A stretch of 64,000 bases of DNA. Origin: JBDRNO01 sp043811005 (GTDB lineage: Bacteria; Bacteroidota; Bacteroidia; NORP154). The DNA is taken from assembly GCA_043811005.1 (NCBI GenBank), contig JBDRNO010000212.1, forward strand, positions 1 through 64,000, given 5' to 3'. The translations under genes and the position numbers were made by a program. The notes below the pieces were generated by a model. That model did no database searches and was not told the origin of the DNA. It saw nothing but the letters and a program-made list of their open reading frames with translations. Each line of letters starts with the position of its first letter. Positions within the stretch are counted from its first letter, which is position 1. This document shows positions 17,225-26,489 of this stretch, one piece after another.

Positions 17225-17394
17225 ATGAAGCGTTATTTTACAATATTGATATTCCTTGTAATTGCACCATTTGCAAAAGCTCAATATAATACGGGAATAG
17301 GGTAAGAGGGGGTGTTGAATGCGGTTTGTCTGTAAAACAGTTTTTTTCCGAGAATAAGGCAATTGAAGGAATTTTATGCACAGGCACTCATTAA
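17225..17394 (+). pseudogene. Truncated, frameshifted outer-membrane barrel gene
   Basis: An ATG at 17225 opens a clean signal peptide, MKRYFTILIFLVIAPFAKAQ, followed by YNTGIG and a stop. Shifting by one base in the G-rich stretch near 17304 continues as VRGGVECGLSVKQFFSENKA, then IEGILCTGTH and a stop at 17392. The pattern YNTGIGxRGGxxxGLxVKxF is typical of the first strands of small Bacteroidota outer-membrane barrels. The rest of the gene is missing, and the convergent PKD gene ends 10 bp away. Confidence 0.6.
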
Positions 17395-17403
17395 CCGCAA
17401 TTC

Positions 17404-20400
17404 TTATTTTGGTCTCAATATCATCACCCACCCATTAACTGCTGACCGATCGTCAAAGTTGAGTATGTAATAATAGGTATCGGTATTAAGCTCCCTTCCA
17501 TTGAGGTCAGTGCCATCCCAGCATTTTTCAGGGGCGCCCCATGGGTCACATTCTTCATAATGGTCATTTTCGTAAACCTTTTGCCCCCAGCGATTAAAAA
17601 CAACCAATTTGAGAGTTGCTGAACTAAAGTCCATGGTATCGAGATAAAAGTCACCAATATAAAACACGGAATTTTCTTTTGGTCTGTCGGGGTCGGAACC
17701 AGGCATAAATACATTGGGGATTTTTAATTCAATGTGTTTCTCTTGTGTAGTAGTATCGGTGCATCCGAATTTATTAATGGCGACTAGCTGGATCGTAAAC
17801 AATCCAGTATCGGTATATGCATGGGTGGCATTGGGAGATAGAGGTGAGGAAAAAGCGGTTTCCCCGTCATCAAAATCCCAGCGAAATAAAGAATCCGCAC
17901 CAATACTGGTATTGATAGCATTAATGGCTACTGTAATACCTGTAATTGCCGGGTCTATATAAAAATCGGCAAAGGGTGTGGGATACACTGCAACTAAATT
18001 ATCAAAAACAAACCTGCAGTTATTATCTAAAATAGCAGTAATAGTATAATAAGTAATATTAAAAGTATCACCTGTGCTTGGATAAGTATGGGGTACAGAA
18101 TAACCCATTAATGAATCCCCATCCCCGAAATGCCATATTAACGAATCTAAATTATAGGGTATTTTTGAGGGATCAATTGTAATAGAATCAGCAGTAAATG
18201 TAACCGTTAATGGAGGACAATAATAAATATTGGTATAAGGAAAGCCAAATACAACTATATACTTTTCCTTTGGGGCTTCGTATATACATGTATCATTGCC
18301 GATCACATAAGCCCTCTGAATTACGTCATAAATTCCGGTATCAGAGTAATAATGAATAGGATTTTGATATGTTCCTGTAGTTAAATTGTTATTGGTTCCT
18401 GTTGGAATATTTCCGGTTCCTTGAATTGTATAACCGTCTCCAAAGTCCCATTCCCATAAGTCAACGTCTGATGAATTTATAGAAGTGTCAATAAAAGAAA
18501 CCCATCTTGGGCCGCAGATAGTATCATTAGTAAAGAATCCGATCTTTGGCCCTGGAACAGTAATAGGAGGCAGGGAGAATGTCCTTTTACATGTTGAGTC
18601 ATTGGGATCAGACAAATCTAAAGTATCTTCCAACATAAGATTAGGGTAAAATACTCCTGCATTTGTATAATAGTAAACTACTGTATCCCCTTCTGCCATG
18701 CCTCCATCTCCAAAGTACCAATAATAATATTCGGCATTATAGGCATCAACAATAAATGTTACTTGATAGGGAGCACAGGTTGCAGTGTCAATTATTGTTG
18801 TATCAATTAAAATGGGACCTCCAACTTTAATGAAATCGGGCTTGAACATGGTATCAGTACATCCGAAGCCATCAGTTATTACCATTTGTACGTCATAAGA
18901 CCCGGGGTCGCTATATGTGTGTGAAACAGGATTAAAATCTATATTATTAAGAGAATCGCCATCCCCGAAACTCCAATTCCACAATACCACACCCGGGGAG
19001 GAAAGATCATAAAAATTAGCAACATGCTCCGGGCAATCCGATATAGCAGAACTATCAAGAAAATCAGCTACCGGCTGGTATATGGTAACCGAGGTAGTAG
19101 TATCAGCTCTGCACCCGTTAGCATCAACTACCGTTAATATTACATTATAAAAGGTGGTGGTATCTTGTCCTGAATCAACAGTATCTAAATTTATAAATGT
19201 ATGGTTCTGTATAGGGGTGGAAGTACTATCAACAGAACTTCCGTCACACCAGTCCCAGTAATATGTTATGGGACCACTGGCACAAGAGTCGCAAGCGCTG
19301 GCAAAATTTACAGGAGTTCCATTACACATATCAGGTCCTGAAAAATATGGATTGGGGCATGTTGTAGTAATATAATTAAGTTTATAATCATCACCTTGGC
19401 AGCCGAATTCATCTATTACTCTTAACCAGACATTAAAGCTACCGCAACTTGTGTATTCATGAGGTGAACTTACAGGTATAAAAGTGGTATCATTAGGTAT
19501 ATAGTTGTATTCATAATTCCATATCCATTGCATAATTTGGGCGGAATGAGTAGAGGTGTCTGTAAAAGTAACCTCCAGATCATCCAGAAACACATCATTC
19601 ACACATCCGTCAGTTGTATCTGCAACAAGTTTGGGAGCAGGCAGTTCCTTAACTGCAATTTGGTGTGATATGCTGTCCATACATCCATACTGGTCAGTGG
19701 CAAACATTGTAACAGTATAAATACCGGGAATAAGATAAGTATGAGAGATAGGAGAACCGCAATCGGTCTGGCTGTCACCGAAATCCCAACAAGCAAATTG
19801 GGGATATATTGAAGATGTTTGGTTAGTGAATTGAGCGACAAAGAATCCACAGCTTGATGTATCACTGATTGACCCACCGGTGACTGAAAATTCAGCATCA
19901 ACCTGGGATATATAGATATCTTGCTTAATAGAGTCGATGCAAATGGAATCCGGGCAGCCAATACATTCTCTCAGGGTATAGAGCGTTATGGTTTTGGTAC
20001 CGGGTGTCATGTATGTATATTTAAATGGCAGTAATATAGTATCAGTAATAGTTGTGTCATAGGTTGTAGTAGTATCGGCTGCAATGAACACCGTATCACA
20101 TCCCGACAATACCGAGTCGGATGGTACTGTAATAGTAGTTGAATCAGTTGTTGTATCAGCAGGTATCGTATCAAACCCGAGAAATATTGTATCTAACGGT
20201 ACAAATATTAAAGTTGTATCTATTATTATTGTATCTGCCGATATCAACAATGTATCATTGCCTATGACGATGTTATCCGGTGAAACTGACACGATGGTAT
20301 CCCCTGAATTGTAATATATCGTGTCGGGCTGGGAGAATATCATGATGGTGTTAATTACAACTGAATCATGTGGTATATAGTACAATGTATCAGTAGCTAT

Positions 20401-23079
20401 TAGAGTAAATATTGTATCACCCGGTGTTATGATCATACCGGCTGCCTGTGTGAACATGGTGTCGCAGCCGAAAACAGTATCTGCTGTAATAATAGTCATC
20501 TCATCCGACATATAAATTGTGTAAGTGGAATCAATGATAGTATCTAACTGTGGAATAATAGTATAGTGGTAGATAATAATAGTATCTGGTGAGATAATAA
20601 TCGTATCAGTTGGCATACCAATGTAGTGCATTATATCGCCCCGGATTATTACAGTGTCAGTGTCGGAGGGGGTAGGAAGAATAGTATCGGCTTCAACAGT
20701 AATTGAATCAAGAGGTCTTATTACTTCAAATACTGTATCACAAATGGAAGTATCTCCTGCAGTAAAAAACATTGTATCTCCGGCATTTACTATTGTGTCG
20801 GCAGGTACGAACGTTGTGTCATAGTAAAATATAATTGTATCATTAATATTATAAGTAGTATTGGTATCTCCAAAATTCCATATCCATATTTCAGCGCCTT
20901 CAGAAAGGTCAGTGATGGAGATCTGCCAGCCACCCGTTGGTAAGGTATCTCCAAAACAGAAGTAAGGATCTGTTGTCCAGGATGAGTCTTTCAGGGTTTG
21001 AACATCAAATAGTGGTTTTGGCGGTTCTACTTGGATATACTTCGGTTTAATAAGAGTATCTGACGGGCAAGAGTTAAAAATAGCTATCAGGAAAACATCA
21101 AAATAGCCGGTATCTGTATATTCATGAGTTGGGTCCTCTGTATTATCGGTGCCGTCATCCCCAAAGTCCCAGTACCAATCGTTGGCAAAGGTTGAGGACA
21201 TATCATAAAAATTAGTCTCAAAGGGTTGACAACCTACAGTATCACTGACAGTGAATTCAGCTATGGGCGGTATTCCTGCCTTTACGAGTTCAACTGCAAA
21301 TATTGTATCACTGCACCCTTTTAAAGTAATAACGGCAAGAGTTACGGTAAAAGAACCTGTATCTACATAGTAATGTGTAGGGTTCCTGTATGTACATTTG
21401 GTCAGGCAATCGTTTGTGCTGTCAGGTATTGCACTGTCACCCCCCTCAATCGTATATCCGTCCCCGAAATCCCAGTACCATGTAACTATACTATCACCGG
21501 GTATTATTGTAGTGTCATAAATACTCAGATCCCTGAAATTAATTTTCAGTGGTAAGCAGCCCTCGGTAATATTAGATGTAAAATCAAATGTATCAGCTTC
21601 AAAATTAGCTATGGGCAGGGTAATACGGATGAGACTGTCCTTTATTATGGTACTAACACAACCATTGGTGTCGGTAACTATCAGGGAAACGTTATAAAAT
21701 CCCGGAGCGTTGTAAGTATTAGTGAATGTTGAAGTATCATAATCCCATGACCAATCATAGTCAGGGATGAGAGGATCCCAGTTATCTATGTCCCACTCCC
21801 ATATACAGGTAAGACAACCGGGCGGTGCGCTGGCTGTTGTATCTGTAAAAGTTACGTCAAAGGGAACTGAGCATGAAATAAGGGTATCAGTAAAAAATCC
21901 CGCGTCAGGCAGAGGATATATGGTAATTAGATCGGAAACAACAACAGTATCGGTACAAATACCATTGGTGGAGACAAGGGCAACACTATAAGTACCGGGT
22001 GTGGAGTAGAAATTACCGGTAGTTGATGAACCGACAAGGGTAAAATTTCCATCAAGCGTGAAATCCCAATACCAGGGATAGGCAGAAGATTGAATATATG
22101 AGAAAGTAGTATCAGCAAAAGCAACTATCAGGTTCTCACATCCGGTTGTTGGAGTAAGGGTTTCAAAGCCTGCCTGGTAATCATCAATACGAATGGTTTT
22201 TATTATTGTATCTACACATCCGTTATCATCGGTAATGGCAAGCGCTACATCAAAACTGCCGGCAGAGTTATATGTATTGTTTACCGTATTACCTGTTGCA
22301 TCTATATTAAATGTAATACCGTCATAATTAAAGTCCCATTGCCATGAGGATACTGGAGCATCGGCTGCTGTAGAGGCATCAGTAAACTGGACATTTGCAG
22401 GCGGGTTGCATCCCACAACAGGCGGGGTGCCTCCCAAATTAGGAGAAACATTGAAATTGGCTGTTGGAAGATTATGTACGGTAATAACATCATTACTATC
22501 TAATTTTTTCAGGCAGAAAGCATCAGTTACCTGCAAAAATATATCACAACCATTAGGGCAGTTTGCCGGAGAGTTGAATTGGTGGCAGGGATTTTGACTT
22601 GTTGAAGACCATCCATCTTGTGATGTCCAAAGGTAAGTAAAGGGTGGAATCCCTCCTGAAACTAAAGCAGTAAAACATACAGTATCTCCTTTACATACTT
22701 CAGAAGAAGTGACCGTAAAATCAATAACCGGGGGTGCAACCACTGTAATGGTTATTGTTGCCTGGTCGCTGTTTCCTGTTTGATTAGGCCCATCATATAC
22801 TGTAAGAATTACATCATAAGTGCCAGGTCCTGCATTAAAATAATTATATGTGGGATTAACGATTGAATCATTAGTTCCTATTCCATCACCAAAATCCCAA
22901 AGAAATGAGATATAATTGGTAGAAGTATTTGTAAATGTAACAACCGGTGTAGGCTCAGAACATATAGTGTCACTGCTTACTGTAAAACTTGCATTCAACT
23001 GCGCTAAAAGGGCAATTGGTGCAAGTAATAATGTTGTGAATATTAAAAAAGATTTATATAAATTGAACTTTTTATGCAT
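17404..23079 (-). CDS. Giant PKD-repeat surface protein with type B T9SS signal
   Basis: This is a 1,891-residue secreted protein. A signal peptide (ending PIALLAQ) is followed by well over ten PKD-type domains with the WDFGDG and HxY signatures. The last about 95 residues (VFMPGSDPDRP, FNRWGQKVYEN, CWDGTDLNGREL, DTYYYILNF) form the gliding-motility-associated type B C-terminal signal used by T9SS. Cargo of this kind usually forms surface adhesins and needs a SprF partner. Residues about 745-1016 are an Asp/Thr/Ile-rich stretch with nearly thirty Asp-Thr pairs. The stretch interrupts a PKD domain (before it WNFGDTNTTYN, after it FKYTYMTPGTKTITLYT). The gene is convergent with gldN and is followed upstream on its strand by no operon partner. 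Confidence 0.9.
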   Translation of the reverse strand: MHKKFNLYKSFLIFTTLLLAPIALLAQLNASFTVSSDTICSEPTPVVTFTNTSTNYISFLWDFGDGIGTNDSIVNPTYNYFNAGPGTYDVILTVYDGPNQTGNSDQATITITVVAPPVIDFTVTSSEVCKGDTVCFTALVSGGIPPFTYLWTSQDGWSSTSQNPCHQFNSPANCPNGCDIFLQVTDAFCLKKLDSNDVITVHNLPTANFNVSPNLGGTPPVVGCNPPANVQFTDASTAADAPVSSWQWDFNYDGITFNIDATGNTVNNTYNSAGSFDVALAITDDNGCVDTIIKTIRIDDYQAGFETLTPTTGCENLIVAFADTTFSYIQSSAYPWYWDFTLDGNFTLVGSSTTGNFYSTPGTYSVALVSTNGICTDTVVVSDLITIYPLPDAGFFTDTLISCSVPFDVTFTDTTASAPPGCLTCIWEWDIDNWDPLIPDYDWSWDYDTSTFTNTYNAPGFYNVSLIVTDTNGCVSTIIKDSLIRITLPIANFEADTFDFTSNITEGCLPLKINFRDLSIYDTTIIPGDSIVTWYWDFGDGYTIEGGDSAIPDSTNDCLTKCTYRNPTHYYVDTGSFTVTLAVITLKGCSDTIFAVELVKAGIPPIAEFTVSDTVGCQPFETNFYDMSSTFANDWYWDFGDDGTDNTEDPTHEYTDTGYFDVFLIAIFNSCPSDTLIKPKYIQVEPPKPLFDVQTLKDSSWTTDPYFCFGDTLPTGGWQISITDLSEGAEIWIWNFGDTNTTYNINDTIIFYYDTTFVPADTIVNAGDTMFFTAGDTSICDTVFEVIRPLDSITVEADTILPTPSDTDTVIIRGDIMHYIGMPTDTIIISPDTIIIYHYTIIPQLDTIIDSTYTIYMSDEMTIITADTVFGCDTMFTQAAGMIITPGDTIFTLIATDTLYYIPHDSVVINTIMIFSQPDTIYYNSGDTIVSVSPDNIVIGNDTLLISADTIIIDTTLIFVPLDTIFLGFDTIPADTTTDSTTITVPSDSVLSGCDTVFIAADTTTTYDTTITDTILLPFKYTYMTPGTKTITLYTLRECIGCPDSICIDSIKQDIYISQVDAEFSVTGGSISDTSSCGFFVAQFTNQTSSIYPQFACWDFGDSQTDCGSPISHTYLIPGIYTVTMFATDQYGCMDSISHQIAVKELPAPKLVADTTDGCVNDVFLDDLEVTFTDTSTHSAQIMQWIWNYEYNYIPNDTTFIPVSSPHEYTSCGSFNVWLRVIDEFGCQGDDYKLNYITTTCPNPYFSGPDMCNGTPVNFASACDSCASGPITYYWDWCDGSSVDSTSTPIQNHTFINLDTVDSGQDTTTFYNVILTVVDANGCRADTTTSVTIYQPVADFLDSSAISDCPEHVANFYDLSSPGVVLWNWSFGDGDSLNNIDFNPVSHTYSDPGSYDVQMVITDGFGCTDTMFKPDFIKVGGPILIDTTIIDTATCAPYQVTFIVDAYNAEYYYWYFGDGGMAEGDTVVYYYTNAGVFYPNLMLEDTLDLSDPNDSTCKRTFSLPPITVPGPKIGFFTNDTICGPRWVSFIDTSINSSDVDLWEWDFGDGYTIQGTGNIPTGTNNNLTTGTYQNPIHYYSDTGIYDVIQRAYVIGNDTCIYEAPKEKYIVVFGFPYTNIYYCPPLTVTFTADSITIDPSKIPYNLDSLIWHFGDGDSLMGYSVPHTYPSTGDTFNITYYTITAILDNNCRFVFDNLVAVYPTPFADFYIDPAITGITVAINAINTSIGADSLFRWDFDDGETAFSSPLSPNATHAYTDTGLFTIQLVAINKFGCTDTTTQEKHIELKIPNVFMPGSDPDRPKENSVFYIGDFYLDTMDFSSATLKLVVFNRWGQKVYENDHYEECDPWGAPEKCWDGTDLNGRELNTDTYYYILNFDDRSAVNGWVMILRPK
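20030..20845 (-). repeat. Degenerate Asp-Thr-rich coding repeat inside a PKD domain
   Basis: About 270 codons inside the giant PKD gene consist of irregular units such as PDTIIIYHY, ADTIIIDTT and GDTIVSVSPD. At DNA level the units are short and rich in GTATC. The flanks are the two halves of one PKD domain, so this is an expansion inside a loop and not a separate domain. The composition (Asp, Thr, Ile, almost no Lys or Arg) suggests an acidic beta-rich or metal-binding stretch, but that is inference. Confidence 0.75.
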
Positions 23080-23153
23080 ATTCAGTTATCATTTGCTTCA
23101 ATTTGTTTTTTTTGCCAACTGTCAACTTGTCTATTAACATCAACAAAATTATC

Positions 23154-23171
23154 GTCCGCCAGCTGGCGGAT
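23154..23171. repeat. 18-bp GC-rich palindrome
   Basis: GTCCGCCAGCTGGCGGAT lies between the start of the giant PKD gene and the barrel/SPOR gene. The identical sequence occurs at 17057-17074 inside repeat copy 7. Confidence 0.6.
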
Positions 23172-23205
23172 GGTAAGTTTTAACTTTTAATTGACTAAAA
23201 TTAAA

Positions 23206-24537
23206 TCACTCCTCACCTTTTTGAATTTTTTTCAACGCTTTTTTAACGGATATCAGCTCTCCATCCCTGAATGCTACTACAACCGCCTTCTTGAACAGTT
23301 CCTTACTTAGCTCTGCCTGAAATTTTTTCGCAGATGCATAATCGGTTCCCTCTCCGGTTACGACATAAATGAACGTTTTTTTGCCCAGGTGTTCTTCTAC
23401 GTCTTTCATTCCTTTTAATTGCTTTGAACTGGGTTTAAGTCTTTTTGATGAAGTTTTGATCTGAACCTTAAATTCAATAATGTCAGATTCTATCTCGTTT
23501 TCAAAATTTTTACCTAAGAACCGGATAGTTATACCTCCTGATATGAATCCTGTATTTGAATATCCAGCTTCAAGGAAAAACCCGACATTTTGATCATACC
23601 AATATCTTATTCCGGCAAAAGCTCCGTAATTGACCCCATCTTTTTGAGGTATGTTATATTGTTTGTCAATTTCTGTGTTACCTTCACCGGCTACCAGGTA
23701 TTCTTCATTATCTACAAAAGGAACGGTTGACGCAGCTAAGGTGTAGCCGGCAATAGCCGATAAATATAAGTCGAATTTTTCAATGTTGATCTTACGGAGT
23801 GGATTGAAAAAATGATATGAACCTTTTATTCCAAAGGTGAAATAATTGTGCTTGTAGTTTTCAGTATTGGCTGAAAAATAATAATTAGTATCCTGATACA
23901 TTTTGAATGCCCTTGTCTTTTCAATAAAATGCCCGGCATACCCGCCCACACTGATCTTTTCATTAAATACTCTTTCTGCTGACATAGTAACCGGAACAGA
24001 GTATCTTTCAAGGCTTAGAGAACCTTTATCCAGGGGAAGAAAGGTAATACCACAATTGAATACCCATGACCCTATCTCGTTAGCGTAAATTGTTGGAGTT
24101 TCACTGGCTGATAATGCGAGGTCCATATCCCGGAAGCGGAATTTGAATATTTCCATTTCTAGTAATGTTGGATTAGTTATCTTAACTTTTTCGGCATAGT
24201 TTAATCTCTTCTCTTTTACAAGTTCAATTTCTTTTTCTACCTTTTCAAGGTTGGTGTTATATGATTCCATTAAAGTTCCCGGGATTTTTCCTTTTTTTGT
24301 CTGGGAAGAATAGTAATCCTGCAACTTCCACAAACGGTTTAAGTTTTGTTCAGAAATATCTATATTTTCTGTTTGTGATGGTTCTTTTCCAATTGCATTT
24401 GCCTGTCCTGTCTGTTCCTGTACGATCGTGGATGTATCGGGAGGATTTTTAATATGGGCAAAGCTAACTATACATTGAGATAATATAATTAGAATAATCG
24501 TAACGGTAAATATGTAATTAACATGGCAATTTTTCAT
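23206..24537 (-). CDS. Outer-membrane barrel protein with SPOR-like C-terminal domain
   Basis: This is a 443-residue protein, not assigned to a named family. After a signal peptide (ending IVSFAH) there is a helical region of about 80 residues (NLNRLWKLQDYYSS... KVEKEIELVKEKR). Then about 240 residues of alternating hydrophobic strands with barrel-like patterns follow (FTFGIKGSYHFF, YGAFAGIRYWYDQ, GFFLEAGYSNTGFISGG). Residues about 358-440 start EFKVQIKTSS and continue with KTFIYVVTGEGTDYASAKKF, resembling a SPOR domain, which binds peptidoglycan. This suggests an envelope protein tying outer membrane to cell wall. It is transcribed in the same direction as the giant PKD gene 126 bp away and could be its operon leader. 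Confidence 0.7.
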   Translation of the reverse strand: MKNCHVNYIFTVTIILIILSQCIVSFAHIKNPPDTSTIVQEQTGQANAIGKEPSQTENIDISEQNLNRLWKLQDYYSSQTKKGKIPGTLMESYNTNLEKVEKEIELVKEKRLNYAEKVKITNPTLLEMEIFKFRFRDMDLALSASETPTIYANEIGSWVFNCGITFLPLDKGSLSLERYSVPVTMSAERVFNEKISVGGYAGHFIEKTRAFKMYQDTNYYFSANTENYKHNYFTFGIKGSYHFFNPLRKINIEKFDLYLSAIAGYTLAASTVPFVDNEEYLVAGEGNTEIDKQYNIPQKDGVNYGAFAGIRYWYDQNVGFFLEAGYSNTGFISGGITIRFLGKNFENEIESDIIEFKVQIKTSSKRLKPSSKQLKGMKDVEEHLGKKTFIYVVTGEGTDYASAKKFQAELSKELFKKAVVVAFRDGELISVKKALKKIQKGEE

Positions 24538-25099
24538 TGAATGAAAAAGGTTTGTTTATTGCCTCAAAAATAGTCAAATTTCCTAGAATAGTGATAAAAT
24601 GACTGAAAATTATTAATGTTATACCCTTTCCGATTCACAAAAAGAGTCATTCTGACGGAATATAAAATATAAAAAAGAATATTCAATTGATATAAGACGT
24701 CTAAGATTTATTTTGGTTGCCTTTTGTGATTGCAGATTTTACCCTAACAGGTAATCAACTGAAAAGCTGAAGGATTTCAGACTGAAGGTTGAGATATTAA
24801 TTAGTTTCCGTCCATAATGTCATAAAAATAGTAAAAAGTCCCATCCTGAAACAAGTTCAGGATCAAATTACAAATCTCAAATTACAAAGAAGGGATAAAA
24901 AGAAGTAATAGTGTAGATAATTTGTTGAGGATAGAGGCAAGGATGCGTTTGTGCGAAGATACAGAATAACAACCACCGCAAACTGCTGCAATCTTTCACC
25001 AAGGTCTCTTTCATACTTCATAGTTCATTTTTTGAGATTTGAAATTTGAAATTTGAAATTTTTGAAAATCTTTGACTTTATAGACAGACACTAATTATT
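24538..25099. other. Gene-poor region with short repeats
   Basis: I see no supported gene here. It contains a small hairpin TCCTGAAACAAGTTCAGGA (about 24844-24862). It also has two arms of AAATTACAAATCTCAAATTAC and GAGATTTGAAATTTGAAAT type (about 24868-24890 and 25036-25060), which are partly complementary and typical of dispersed intergenic repeats. The right end holds the 3' flank of yjbQ. Confidence 0.5.
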
Positions 25100-25510
25100 T
25101 TATGAATAAACCGTAACAACCAACTTCCTCCTCCCCCCATGATCCCTGAACTCGCAAAGGTAAATCCCCTGCCACGTTCCTGTATTCAGCTTATGACCGG
25201 TGATGGGCAGGGTAACTGATGAACCTACCAAAGAAGACTTTATATGTGAGGGCATATCGTCACTGCCTTCCATAGTATGAGTGTACCAGGGTTCGTTCTC
25301 TTTAATCAACCGGTTAAAGCTGCTCTCAAAGTCATGCCTTACCGAAGGATCGGCATTTTCGTTAATGGTCAAACCGGCAGATGTGTGCCTGATGAAAACA
25401 TTCATCATCCCGCTTTCGGGCAGATCGTCTATTTGTTCAAGTATCTTTCCGGTTATTAAATGAAAACCCCTGGGGTATTCAGGTAATGTTATCTCGAATT
25501 GTTTCGTCAT
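25100..25510 (-). CDS. yjbQ: YjbQ family protein (UPF0047)
   Basis: This 136-residue protein spans the full family length. It has the signatures FIRHTSAGLTINENADPSV, HTMEGSDDMPSHIKS and GTWQGIYLCEFRDHGGRR. The conserved His and Glu residues that line the family's pocket are present. Members can complement loss of thiamine-phosphate synthase in E. coli, but their normal reaction is uncertain, so only the family name is safe. It stands alone, divergent from arfB. Confidence 0.92.
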   Translation of the reverse strand: MTKQFEITLPEYPRGFHLITGKILEQIDDLPESGMMNVFIRHTSAGLTINENADPSVRHDFESSFNRLIKENEPWYTHTMEGSDDMPSHIKSSLVGSSVTLPITGHKLNTGTWQGIYLCEFRDHGGRRKLVVTVYS

Positions 25511-25544
25511 AATTTAAAGTAAATCCGATTCGCAACCGGAATAT

Positions 25545-25685
25545 TAGAACATAGCTTCGCAAGGTTATTAAAAAGGTTGCCACTAAAGCTCAAAAACACA
25601 AAATCCCACTAAATTCTTCTTTTATAAAATTTAGCCCTGTTATCCAACAGGGTAAAATGTTTTGGTGTTTTTGTGGCAAAATCAT
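25545..25685. repeat. Modular intergenic repeat, copy 8 (GCCACTAAA/CACAAAA interior)
   Basis: It begins TTAGAACATAGCTTCGCAAGG, followed by TTATTAAAAAGGTTGCCAC. The interior has an inverted pair GCCACTAAAGCTCAAAAACAC and GGTGTTTTTGTGGC. The same interior class occurs at 35370-35545. It lies in the divergent yjbQ/arfB gap. Confidence 0.65.
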
Positions 25686-25795
25686 GGTATGCTGCCATAG
25701 CATGCATTGAAATTCTGATAAAAAAATATCCTCAAATCTATAAAATTTTAAAATATTATTTATATTTACTTTTTATATATAAAAAAAGAACCCGG

Positions 25796-26200
25796 ATGAA
25801 CATCATATCTATAGATTTCCAACCCGAATTCACCTTCAAAACCAGCCGCAGCAGCGGCAAGGGCGGGCAGCATGTGAACAAGGTGGATACAAAGGTTGAG
25901 CTCGACTTTGATGTGCATGCCTCTACCCTGCTCGATGATGAACAAAAAGCCGTTATTTTGGAAAAGTTCAAAAACCGGATAAATAAGGAAGGCGTGTTGC
26001 AAATAGTCTCCCAATCAGCAAGGACACAATGGCGCAATAAACAACTGGTCATCCAGAGGTTTTACGAACTGATAGAAACTTGCTTTATTGAAGAAAAGCC
26101 GAGAATCCCCACCAAACCCTCAAAAGCCGCTACTCAGAAACGGCTGAAGGGAAAAAAGATGTTGTCGGAAAAGAAGGAGAGGAGGAGGGATAGTAAATAG
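25796..26200 (+). CDS. arfB: Peptidyl-tRNA hydrolase ArfB (ribosome rescue)
   Basis: I start at the ATG at 25796 (MNIISIDFQPEF), giving 134 residues; an upstream in-frame ATG at 25673 lies in repeat-derived sequence. The release-factor-like GGQ motif is at residues 23-25 in SRSSGKGGQHVNKVDTKVEL. The lysine/arginine-rich tail (KAATQKRLKGKKMLSEKKER) is the part that enters the empty mRNA channel of stalled ribosomes. ArfB then hydrolyses the stuck peptidyl-tRNA. All expected parts are present. Confidence 0.95.
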   Translation: MNIISIDFQPEFTFKTSRSSGKGGQHVNKVDTKVELDFDVHASTLLDDEQKAVILEKFKNRINKEGVLQIVSQSARTQWRNKQLVIQRFYELIETCFIEEKPRIPTKPSKAATQKRLKGKKMLSEKKERRRDSK

Positions 26201-26218
26201 TAAGCAGTTTGCTTTTTT

Positions 26219-26315
26219 TTACCCCCTCTGCATCTCCCCCTAAAAACAGGGGGAGAGCCTCCACGCGTCAGCTCTCCCCATCTCCTGTTTTCAGGAGAGG
26301 GGGTCGGTGAGGTAA
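26219..26315. repeat. GC-rich inverted repeat downstream of arfB
   Basis: Several nested arms are seen: TCTCCCCCTAAAAACAGGGGGAGA (26233-26256) and, further on, TCTCCTGTTTTCAGGAGA, with ACCCCCTC and GAGGGGGT at the ends. The structure resembles dispersed GC-rich palindromic repeats of Bacteroidota and could also terminate arfB. A related GGAGAGAGG remnant follows at about 26375. Confidence 0.6.
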
Positions 26316-26489
26316 AGAAAACTCCCACACGTTAACTCTCCCCTGTCTACCTCGTACAAAAAGACGGATTTTTTTAGGAGAGAGGCCTGGTGAAGTAAAA
26401 AATAATTGAAAACAACAGGCAACTAAATTAATCAATCTTCGTCTTAAATATTAAAACATCTTTCCATAACTATTTCAAAATTTATCATC

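Noticed and set aside
20030..20845. A separate small gene or non-coding repeat array within the giant PKD gene
   Set aside because: The main frame stays open through the whole stretch and both flanks belong to one PKD domain, so it is part of the protein.
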